Translations under genes and position numbers: made by a program
Assembly (NCBI GenBank): GCA_018240025.1
Contig: JAFEGM010000077.1
Location: 686 to 64,685 of the forward strand
Length of the DNA: 64,000 nucleotides
Origin: Verrucomicrobiota bacterium
GTDB lineage: Bacteria; Verrucomicrobiota; Verrucomicrobiia; Chthoniobacterales; SZAS-18
Reading direction: 5' to 3'
The notes under the pieces: generated by a model
Told to the model about the DNA's origin: nothing
Databases searched by the model: none
Seen by the model: the letters and a program-made list of their open reading frames with translations, nothing else
In this document: positions 37,572-44,298 of the stretch, piece after piece
Position numbering within the stretch: position 1 is the stretch's first letter
Layout of the letters: each line of letters starts with the position of its first letter

Positions 37572-38267
37572 ATGACATTTCCTCTCCTGTCGGTCGGCGG
37601 TGGTCTGGTCATCCTGGGCATGGAGTGGTGGTTCCACTTCTGGCGGAAGCTGCGCTGGGATCCGTTCGGCACCCTGACCGACGAAATCCACGCCACCGTT
37701 TGGACGTGGCAGGCGGACGAGCACGAGACGCGGATCTCCCTGGGCTCCCTCGTCGGCGCGGGAGTCGTGATCTACGGCGGCGCCTGCCTGTTTTGTCTCG
37801 GCCTCGAAGGGCAAACGACCATTCCGCTCTTCAGCGACCCGAACTCGGCGCTCTGGCTCAAGATTCAGAAAGTGGTCCTGCCCGCCATGCTCGTCTGGGG
37901 GGCGCTGGCTGCCTGGCTGTCGCAGCACATGCATCATCCGATCCTGCCGGCGGTGCTGGCCGATTTCCTCGGCACGATTTTCCGGGCCGCCGTGGCCATC
38001 TCCGCGATCCTGCTCCTGGCCACCGCGATCGAGCATTGGAACGGCAACCTGCTCTGCGCAATGCTGAGCGGAGCGCTCAGCCTGACCGTCCTCTCATCGA
38101 CTTGGACCGGCGGACTCGGACGCTGGGAACGGCACGATCCGGACGCCGGCGAGGATCCGACCGTGACCACGGCCGCGGACTACCCCTTCAGCTACCTGGC
38201 ACTGAGCGCATTTATCCTGCTCCTCGCCTACCTCTTCGCGGTCGGCACGCCCAGCGCGAAAGGGTGA
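37572..38267 (+). CDS. Integral membrane protein, unknown function
   Basis: 231 residues with about five hydrophobic segments: 1-18 (MTFPLLSVGGGLVILGM), about 60-80 (LVGAGVVIYGGACLFCLGLE), about 97-115, about 130-155 (TIFRAAVAISAILLLATAIE) and about 205-225 (YLALSAFILLLAYLFAVG). Polar loops include FHFWRKLRWDPFG, and His-rich LSQHMHHPILP stands beside a segment. No transporter signature is recognised. It converges with the gene at 38279, leaving 11 bases between stops. Confidence 0.75.
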   Translation: MTFPLLSVGGGLVILGMEWWFHFWRKLRWDPFGTLTDEIHATVWTWQADEHETRISLGSLVGAGVVIYGGACLFCLGLEGQTTIPLFSDPNSALWLKIQKVVLPAMLVWGALAAWLSQHMHHPILPAVLADFLGTIFRAAVAISAILLLATAIEHWNGNLLCAMLSGALSLTVLSSTWTGGLGRWERHDPDAGEDPTVTTAADYPFSYLALSAFILLLAYLFAVGTPSAKG

Positions 38268-38278
38268 GCGGAGCGCCG

Positions 38279-38857
38279 TCAGAACTCCGCCTTGCCCTTG
38301 ATCGATTCCGGCTCGGCGCGCTCGAAGACGACCACGCCACCGATCGAAACCCGCACCCAGACCCCGGCCAGATCGGCCTTGAAGCGCGTGCGGCCGCCGT
38401 CGGCGTAGTAAACCCAGGCGCCCTTCTGCGTGCCGCGCGGCACCTCGAAGGCGGGCGTGTCGAACGTGTTGGTGTCTCCGACCTTCATCGCGCCGAGGTT
38501 GACGCTCCCGCTCTGCTTCTGCAGCGGCGGAGTCACGATGGCGTTCTCGCCGACCGGCGGCGAGTAGAAGACGCGGTACTCGAGGGTCGCGGCGTTGAGA
38601 TTCTCGGGGCCGAGCAGGCGTAGGTTGACCGTGTAATAGGCGCGCTCGGAGGTGCGCGTTTCCTCCTCGTTGGCCAACGTGCGGGCCGGCTCGTTCGACT
38701 TCCGCTCCAGCTTCAGCTCAAAGTCCGGTTTGACCGTCTTCGCGGTCGCGGGACCGCCGGTCGCCGGCTTCGGCTGCAGCACCGGCGGGGCGGCCGGCTG
38801 GGCGGCGAGGAGCGAGGCAAACGCGACGGCAGCGGCGACCGCGAGAGATCGTTTCAT
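38279..38857 (-). CDS. Secreted hypothetical protein
   Basis: 192 residues from ATG 38857 (MKRSLAVAAAVAFASLLAAQ), giving a clean signal peptide. A Pro/Ala-rich linker follows, then a beta-rich domain: DFELKLERKSNEPARTLANE, YYTVNLRLLGPENLNAATLE, KGAWVYYADGGRTRFKADLA. It looks like an immunoglobulin-like fold. Similar small proteins are common in Verrucomicrobia, but I cannot assign a function. It lies just downstream of mqnD on the minus strand, 25 bases from the mqnD stop, so the two converge on neither partner. Confidence 0.75.
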   Translation of the reverse strand: MKRSLAVAAAVAFASLLAAQPAAPPVLQPKPATGGPATAKTVKPDFELKLERKSNEPARTLANEEETRTSERAYYTVNLRLLGPENLNAATLEYRVFYSPPVGENAIVTPPLQKQSGSVNLGAMKVGDTNTFDTPAFEVPRGTQKGAWVYYADGGRTRFKADLAGVWVRVSIGGVVVFERAEPESIKGKAEF

Positions 38858-38882
38858 GGCGCGAAGTATGCGGGGCGGGGTT

Positions 38883-39776
38883 CTATTCGACAAACTCCAA
38901 TTCCACCGGAGCAGGAATGAAGCCCATCTTCGCCGCCCGGCCCAAAAACTCGCGGATGGCCCGGCGGCCGAGATCGCCGTAGTCGCGGGTGTAGTCGTTG
39001 ACGTACATGCCGATGAACCGGTCGGCCAGCGGCACGTCCATGTCCCGGGCCAGCGGCATGGCGTGGGCCACGCCGGCGGCGCGATGCTTCAGCCCGTAGT
39101 CGATGCTCTCGGCCAGGATGTCCGACAGCTCCTTACGCAGCGCGGGCGAGAGATCTTTCCGTACCACATTGCCCCCCAGCGGCAGCGGCAGGCCGGTCTC
39201 TTCCTTCCACCATTCGCCGAGGTCGACCACCTTGCCGAAGCCGTCGCGCTGATACGTCAGCTGCCCCTCGTGGATGATCAGCCCGGCATCGACCTTCCCC
39301 TCGCGCACGGCGGCGAAGATCTGGTCGAAGGGCACCACTTCGTAATCGAAGCTCTGGGCCCCGCAGTAGATCTGCAGCGCCAGGAAGGCGCTGGTCAGCT
39401 TGCCGGGCACGGCGATGCGCTTGCCCCGCAGCCAGGCGAGCACGGCCTCGCGGTCGCCCTGCCGCACGCCCTCGGGCAGATCGGCCGGCGAGCCGGAGAT
39501 GACGACCGGCCCGTAGCCGTCGCCCATGCTGGCGCCGCAGGGCAGCAGCGCGTAGCGGTCGAGCACGTAGGCGTAGGCGTGGATGCTGACGGCGGAAATG
39601 TGCAGTTCGCCGCGGGTGGCGCGCTCGTTGAGCGTCTGGATGTCCTGCAGGATGTGCTCGAAGCGGTGGCCGCGGAGGTCGATTTTCTCCGCCGCCATGG
39701 CGTAGAACATGAAGGCGTCGTCGGGGTCGGGCGAATGGCCGAGCGTGAAGGTGTCGGTAGTGGCAGCAGCAGACAT
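38883..39776 (-). CDS. mqnD: 1,4-dihydroxy-6-naphthoate synthase (futalosine menaquinone pathway)
   Basis: 297 residues from ATG 39776 (MSAAATTDTFTLGHSPDPDD); the frame is open upstream for hundreds of codons antisense to hisS, but those are not coding. The periplasmic-binding-protein-like fold of the MqnA/MqnD family is seen in LGHSPDPDDAFMFYAMA, ELHISAVSIHAYAYVLD, GDGYGPVVIS, KVDAGLIIHEGQLTYQRD and LPLPLGGNVVRKDL. MqnD converts cyclic dehypoxanthinyl futalosine to dihydroxynaphthoate. This indicates that the host makes menaquinone by the futalosine route. The SPDPDDAFMF start favours MqnD over MqnA. It is divergent from hisS (66 bases). Confidence 0.93.
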   Translation of the reverse strand: MSAAATTDTFTLGHSPDPDDAFMFYAMAAEKIDLRGHRFEHILQDIQTLNERATRGELHISAVSIHAYAYVLDRYALLPCGASMGDGYGPVVISGSPADLPEGVRQGDREAVLAWLRGKRIAVPGKLTSAFLALQIYCGAQSFDYEVVPFDQIFAAVREGKVDAGLIIHEGQLTYQRDGFGKVVDLGEWWKEETGLPLPLGGNVVRKDLSPALRKELSDILAESIDYGLKHRAAGVAHAMPLARDMDVPLADRFIGMYVNDYTRDYGDLGRRAIREFLGRAAKMGFIPAPVELEFVE

Positions 39777-39842
39777 GACGACCCGAACATAGGCAGAATC
39801 GATTTGCGGTCGCCTCGTTTTGCGGCACGGCTCACAGTCCGC

Positions 39843-41105
39843 ATGGACACGCCCGCACCGATCAAACTCTCGCTCCAACCGCTCCCGGGCTTCCGCGATT
39901 TCTACCCGGCCGAGCACGCCGTGCGGACGTATATCTTCGAGACGTGGCGGCGCGTCTGCCGGTCCTACGCCTTCGCCGAGTACGATGGCCCGATGCTCGA
40001 GCCGGAGGAACTCTACGTGAAGAAGAGCGGCGGCGAACTGGTCGGTCAGCTCTTCAATTTCGTCGACAAAGGCAAGCGCGCGGTCGCCCTGCGGCCCGAG
40101 ATGACGCCGACGGTCGCGCGGATGCTGGCCGTCCGGGACCGCGACTACAAAAAGCCGGTCAAGTGGTTCTCCATCGCGTCGTTCTTCCGCTACGAGAAGC
40201 AGCAGGACGGTCGTCTGCGCGAGTTCTGCCAGCTCAATTGCGATCTCTTCGGCGATCGCAGCACCGGCGGCGAGGCGGAGCTCCTCAGCCTGGCCATCGA
40301 TCTCTTCCGCGCCTTCGGCCTGACCGCCGAGGACTTCCACCTGCGGGTGAACGATCGCGGCGTCTGGGACGACTTCCTCGGTGCCCGGGGGATCGCGCCC
40401 GAGCGGCGGCCCGACTTCCTCCAGATCATCGACAAGCTGGAGCGCGAGCCGCGCGCCGTGAGCGAGCCGAAGCTGGCCGAATTCAGCGTCAGCTGGGAAG
40501 AACTGCAGGCCTTCCTGGCCGAGCCCGCGCCGAGTTTCGGGCCGCTCATCGCCGAGTTGGAGGCGCGCGGGCTGCGGGAGTTCGTGCGCTTCGATGCGAC
40601 CATCGTGCGCGGCCTGGCCTATTACACCGGACTCGTCTTCGAGGTTTTCGCCCCGGCCCACGGCCGTGCGCTGGCCGGAGGCGGCCGTTACGACGACCTC
40701 ATCGCCACGCTGACCGACGGCGCCGTCTCGCAGCACGCCTTCGGCTTCGCGGTCGGCGACGTGGTCCTGGAGAAAGTGCTGCGCGCCGTCCCGCACACCC
40801 GCGCCAGGCTGGAGGAATCCGTCCGCGCCGCCAGCGCGCTCGACGCCTACGGGGTCATCGCCGACGAAGCCCGCCGTCCCGAAGCGCTCGGCCTCTTCGC
40901 CCAGCTACGCGCCGCCGGCCTCCGCCTCGACTACCCGCTCGCCGCCGCCAAGGTCGGCAAACAGTTCCAGGCGGCCGAAGCCGCCGGCGCCAGATACGCC
41001 GTGGTCATCGGCGCCGAATGGCCCCAGGTGAAGCTCAAGACCCTCGCCACCCGCACCGAGGAAGCCTGCGCCGCCGAAGAAGTGCTCGCCCGCCTCGGGC
41101 GCTGA
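39843..41105 (+). CDS. hisS: Histidine--tRNA ligase
   Basis: Class IIa synthetase, 420 residues from ATG 39843 (MDTPAPIKLSLQPLPGFRDF). Motif 1 is near FRDFYPAEHAVRTYIF. Motif 2 is FFRYEKQQDGRLREFCQLN. The two histidine-specific signatures are VRGLAYYTGLVFEVF and LAGGGRYDDLIATL. The C-terminal anticodon-binding domain runs from about 330. The length matches bacterial HisRS. Upstream frame extension exists but only reads the antisense of mqnD. Confidence 0.96.
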   Translation: MDTPAPIKLSLQPLPGFRDFYPAEHAVRTYIFETWRRVCRSYAFAEYDGPMLEPEELYVKKSGGELVGQLFNFVDKGKRAVALRPEMTPTVARMLAVRDRDYKKPVKWFSIASFFRYEKQQDGRLREFCQLNCDLFGDRSTGGEAELLSLAIDLFRAFGLTAEDFHLRVNDRGVWDDFLGARGIAPERRPDFLQIIDKLEREPRAVSEPKLAEFSVSWEELQAFLAEPAPSFGPLIAELEARGLREFVRFDATIVRGLAYYTGLVFEVFAPAHGRALAGGGRYDDLIATLTDGAVSQHAFGFAVGDVVLEKVLRAVPHTRARLEESVRAASALDAYGVIADEARRPEALGLFAQLRAAGLRLDYPLAAAKVGKQFQAAEAAGARYAVVIGAEWPQVKLKTLATRTEEACAAEEVLARLGR

Positions 41106-41204
41106 ACGCATTCTTTTGCTCTTCGCTGCCCACCTCGCTGCTGCCACGCGCCGCACTCCCGTCTCATCTCCCCTTCTCCAGTCTCAAATCTCCACGCCAG
41201 CCGG

Positions 41205-41228
41205 CCGCACTCGGAGAGTGCGGACTAC
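41205..41228. repeat. REP-like hairpin, copy 3 (reverse orientation)
   Basis: CCGCACTCGGAGAGTGCGG followed by ACTAC is the reverse complement of the copies at 9520 and 32216. It is flanked by CTCCAGTCTCAAATCTCC (left) and CTCCAATCTCCAGTCTTC (right), words like those in the 15.2-kb array. It lies 22 bases before the lpxA start. A degenerate fourth copy may be at 58486-58500 (GCCGCACTCTCC). Confidence 0.85.
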
Positions 41229-41250
41229 GCTCCAATCTCCAGTCTTCACC

Positions 41251-42045
41251 ATGATCCACCCCACCGCCGTCATTTCCCCCGAGGCGCGGCTCGCGCCCGA
41301 TGTCCGCATCGGCCCGCATGTGGTCATCGAAGGACCGGTCGAGATCGGTGCGCGCACGGTCATCGGGCCGAATGCGGTCATCACCGGCCGGGTGCACATC
41401 GGGGCGCGCAACACGCTCGGGCCCGGCGTGATCATCGGCGCGCCACCGCAGGATCTGCACTTCGATCCCGCCACCGACTCGGGCGTCTGGATCGGCGAGG
41501 ACAACACGCTGCGTGAATACGTCACCATCCACCGCGCCACGGTCGCGGGGAAGGACACCACCGTCGGCCACCGCAACTTCCTCATGGTCGGCGTACACCT
41601 CGCGCACGACGTCCGGCTCGGCAGCGACAACGTCATCGCGAACAACGCGCTCATCGCCGGCCACACGATCTTCGGCGACCGCATCGTGGTCGGCGGCGGC
41701 TCGGTCTTCCATCAGAACATCCGCATCGGCGACGGCGTGATGACGCAGGGCCTGAGCGGCTTCGGCCAGGATCTGCCGCCCTACACCATCGGGGCGCGGG
41801 TCAATCTGGTCGTCGGACTGAATGTCATCGGCCTGCGCCGGGCCGGCCGGAGCGCGGCCGAACGCAGCGAGTTGAAGCGCGCCTTCCAGCTGCTCTATCT
41901 CGACGGCCTGAACACGAGCCAGGCGCTGGAGAAGGCGCGCGAGACCGAGTGGACCGGCGCGGCCCGCGTGTTCTGGGATTTCGTGGCCTCGGCCGGCAAG
42001 CGCGGCATCTGCGGCTACAGCAGCGACGCGGGCGCGGACGAGTAG
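41251..42045 (+). CDS. lpxA: Acyl-ACP--UDP-N-acetylglucosamine O-acyltransferase
   Basis: First step of lipid A synthesis, so the host is Gram-negative with LPS. 264 residues from ATG 41251 (MIHPTAVISPEARLAPDVRI). The left-handed parallel beta-helix shows as hexad repeats (VRIGPHVVIEGPVEIGARTV). His119 in GVHLAHDVRLG is the predicted catalytic base. PPYTIGARVNLVVGLNVIGL and the C-terminal helices are typical of LpxA rather than LpxD. It is separated here from fabZ/lpxD/lpxB, with which it is often clustered. Confidence 0.96.
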   Translation: MIHPTAVISPEARLAPDVRIGPHVVIEGPVEIGARTVIGPNAVITGRVHIGARNTLGPGVIIGAPPQDLHFDPATDSGVWIGEDNTLREYVTIHRATVAGKDTTVGHRNFLMVGVHLAHDVRLGSDNVIANNALIAGHTIFGDRIVVGGGSVFHQNIRIGDGVMTQGLSGFGQDLPPYTIGARVNLVVGLNVIGLRRAGRSAAERSELKRAFQLLYLDGLNTSQALEKARETEWTGAARVFWDFVASAGKRGICGYSSDAGADE

Positions 42046-42049
42046 GAGG
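42044..42049 (+). promoter_or_regulatory. Shine-Dalgarno overlapping the lpxA stop
   Basis: AGGAGG overlaps the lpxA TAG and lies 7 bases before the ATG at 42057, fixing that start and suggesting translational linkage to lpxA. Confidence 0.8.
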
Positions 42050-42056
42050 TTGGGCC

Positions 42057-42662
42057 ATGACGCTGACCGACGTCACGTTCCAAGGCCCGCCGGTGCTGGC
42101 GTCGGCGCTGCCGCCCGACCTTCCGAAGGGCTACGCCTTCCTCCTCCCGCAGATCAATGGCTTCGTGGCCTTCGACGGCGGCCTGCACGTCCGCGGCATC
42201 TGCACCGAGCCGGCGTGGCATTCGCTGGAAGCCGCCTGGCGCGGACCGCAGGCGCTGCACACGCTCTTCCCGGCGCTGCGGCCGAGCGACGTGCCGTTCG
42301 GCCAGGATTTCCTCGGCGACCAATTCGTCCTGCGCGGAGGCCTCGTCTTCCGGCTCTGCGGCGAATCGGGCGAGTTGGAGCCGCTGCAGCTGGCCTGGTC
42401 CGAGTTTCTGCACCGGCTCGAGGAGGACCCCGCCGAGCTGCTCGAGCTCGGACCGCTGCAGCAGTTCCGACGCAGCGGCGGCGAACTCGCGCCCGGGCAG
42501 CTGCTCAGCGCCATGCCGCCGTTCATCACCAAGGACGCGGCCAAGGGCGTCTTCCTCAAACCGGTGCCCGTGGCCGATCGCCTGGCCTTTCTCGCGCAGC
42601 TGGCGAAGTCGGTCGCGGGGCGTCACGACGGCCAGGTCTTCAGCTTCCAGCCTGATGAATAA
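42057..42662 (+). CDS. SMI1/KNR4 (SUKH)-like protein
   Basis: 201 residues. Starts MTLTDVTFQGPPVLASALPP. The region GYAFLLPQINGFVAFDGGLH, then VPFGQDFLGDQFVLRGGLVF, has the GD-x-F / fold spacing of SMI1/KNR4 proteins, many of which are immunity proteins. DPAELLELGPLQQFRRSGGE and LSAMPPFITKDAAKG follow. The family call is from pattern only. It overlaps the next gene by 8 bases and follows lpxA by 11 bases. No toxin is seen nearby, so a housekeeping or orphan role is equally possible. Confidence 0.65.
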   Translation: MTLTDVTFQGPPVLASALPPDLPKGYAFLLPQINGFVAFDGGLHVRGICTEPAWHSLEAAWRGPQALHTLFPALRPSDVPFGQDFLGDQFVLRGGLVFRLCGESGELEPLQLAWSEFLHRLEEDPAELLELGPLQQFRRSGGELAPGQLLSAMPPFITKDAAKGVFLKPVPVADRLAFLAQLAKSVAGRHDGQVFSFQPDE

Positions 42663-43134
42663 GCCCGCCGCGGATCCCGCGCGCTTCCGCGATCCGCTGG
42701 TCACGCTCTGGGCTTTCGCCACGACCGTACTGGTGCGCTGCCCGAGCTGCGCCAGGCGCGCCGTGGTCGAGCTTTCGCAGGCCGACGAACCCCGCCGGGC
42801 GCGGCTCGTCTGCCGCGCCTGCGGCCACAACGCGATGCGCGAGGACGGCGTCTACGGCCTCGGCGGTGCCGTCGATCCCTGCTTCGGCCTGCCGCTCTGG
42901 CTGCAAACCCCATGCCGCGGCGAGACACTCTGGGCCTTCAACCTCGAGCACGTGGAGCTGCTCGAACGCTATCTCTCCGCCCGCCTGCGCGAGCGCGCCC
43001 GCTCCCCCGAATCAACCTGGGTGCGGAACAAGTCGCTCGTCTCCCGCCTGCCGACGTGGATGAAGCTCGCGCGGCATCGCGCCGAAGTCCTGCGGGGCTT
43101 GGGGGAATTGCGGCGGCTGGCCGCGGCGTCTTAG
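42655..43134 (+). CDS. Small zinc-ribbon protein, overlapping the SMI1-like gene
   Basis: 159 residues; the ATG at 42655 lies inside the end of the upstream gene. Two cysteine pairs (VRCPSCARRAVVEL and LVCRACGHNAM) form a zinc ribbon near residues 28-58. Then come GLPLWLQTPCRGETLWAFNL and LERYLSARLRERARSP, a basic helical C-terminus. It may bind nucleic acid or protein. The tight overlap implies co-translation with its SMI1-like partner. The function is unknown. Confidence 0.75.
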   Translation: MNKPAADPARFRDPLVTLWAFATTVLVRCPSCARRAVVELSQADEPRRARLVCRACGHNAMREDGVYGLGGAVDPCFGLPLWLQTPCRGETLWAFNLEHVELLERYLSARLRERARSPESTWVRNKSLVSRLPTWMKLARHRAEVLRGLGELRRLAAAS

Positions 43135-43239
43135 GAGACCACGTGGCCACCCGTGCAACTCAACTCATCGCGCCCGGCCGCCCTCCCGCCCCCTGTTTCC
43201 GTCTTCCCACCCGCTGCCGGTTCCAATATCTGTAACCCC

Positions 43240-44106
43240 ATGAAGGCGTGGCTACTCCTCAGCGCAGTGGCTCTTCTGGGCTCGATGGGAGCCCTGCGGG
43301 CAGAAGTCCCTCCGCTGTTCTCCTACGAGCTGCAAGGAAATCTGACCGACACGACCGGAGCCGGCGCGGACTTGGTGCCGGACGTCGCGGCCGGCACCTT
43401 CGTGGCGGGCGGCGGCTACGATTTCGAGGTCGGCACCGGCCTCGCCCTGAACGCTCCGGCCTCCGCCGGGACCTTCGATGGCGGCAACTACTCGATCGTG
43501 CTGCATTGCCGGCTCGATTTCGACAGCGGCTACCGGCGGCTGATCGATTTCAAGAACCTCACCACCGACGACGGGGTCTACTACGAAAATGGCGTATTGG
43601 TCTTCTACCCCGTCGCGACTGGCACCGGCGTCGTGCCCGCGGGGTCTTTCGCCACGGTCGCCCTGACCCGCGACGGCAGCACCGGTGAGGTGAAGGTCTA
43701 TCTCAATGGCAGCCTCGAGCTGAGCTTCGAAGACACCGGCGGAATCGCCGTCGCCGACGCGGTCTTGGGCAGTTCGGTCTTCCACTTCTTCAAGGATGAC
43801 GCCGCCTTCGGGGGCGAGGAATCCTCCGGGCGGGTCCGGCAGATCCAGATTTTCGATCGTCCGCTCACCCCCGCCGAGGTCGTTGCCGTCTCGGTGCCTG
43901 CTCTCACAGTCAGCGCCGGCCCGGTCGCGGGCGAGGCCACTCTGCGCTGGCCGGTCCAAAGCGGCGTGGGCTTCCAGTTGGAGCGAAACGACAACTTGCT
44001 CGACGCTTGGACACCCGACCCCGGCACGCCTTCCCTGGTGGGCTCGAACTACGAGCTCGTCACACCCCTCGATACCCCGCGACGCTTCTTCCGGCTGCGC
44101 CGTTGA
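43240..44106 (+). CDS. Secreted LamG-type (concanavalin-like) protein
   Basis: 288 residues from ATG 43240 with signal peptide MKAWLLLSAVALLGSMGALR. The jelly-roll domain (about 25-215) shows NYSIVLHCRLDFDSGYRRLI, TVALTRDGSTGEVKVYLNGS and GRVRQIQIFDRPLTPAEV, the LamG pattern. The last about 65 residues (GEATLRWPVQSGVGFQLERN ... RRFFRLRR) are the short beta-module that ends many secreted Verrucomicrobia proteins. Polysaccharide binding at the cell surface is likely but not demonstrated. Confidence 0.85.
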   Translation: MKAWLLLSAVALLGSMGALRAEVPPLFSYELQGNLTDTTGAGADLVPDVAAGTFVAGGGYDFEVGTGLALNAPASAGTFDGGNYSIVLHCRLDFDSGYRRLIDFKNLTTDDGVYYENGVLVFYPVATGTGVVPAGSFATVALTRDGSTGEVKVYLNGSLELSFEDTGGIAVADAVLGSSVFHFFKDDAAFGGEESSGRVRQIQIFDRPLTPAEVVAVSVPALTVSAGPVAGEATLRWPVQSGVGFQLERNDNLLDAWTPDPGTPSLVGSNYELVTPLDTPRRFFRLRR

Positions 44107-44298
44107 GGGAACCGGCCGCGGGCCGGCGAGCCGCCTGGTGCTTGCCGCCCACCCGCTCAACAGGGAGAATGGCAGGAATTGAGTTGCTCTGACGGTTGTT
44201 TCGACCCTCCAATGCACTGGTTCCTCTCGGCGTCTGCGCGTTCATCACCGCAGAGAGGTCGTTTGCCGGATTTTCGCCCCTTCGCGCCACCCTCCTGA

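Noticed and set aside
38652-39842. N-terminal extension of hisS
   Set aside because: It is antisense to mqnD; HisRS normally begins at about the ATG at 39843.
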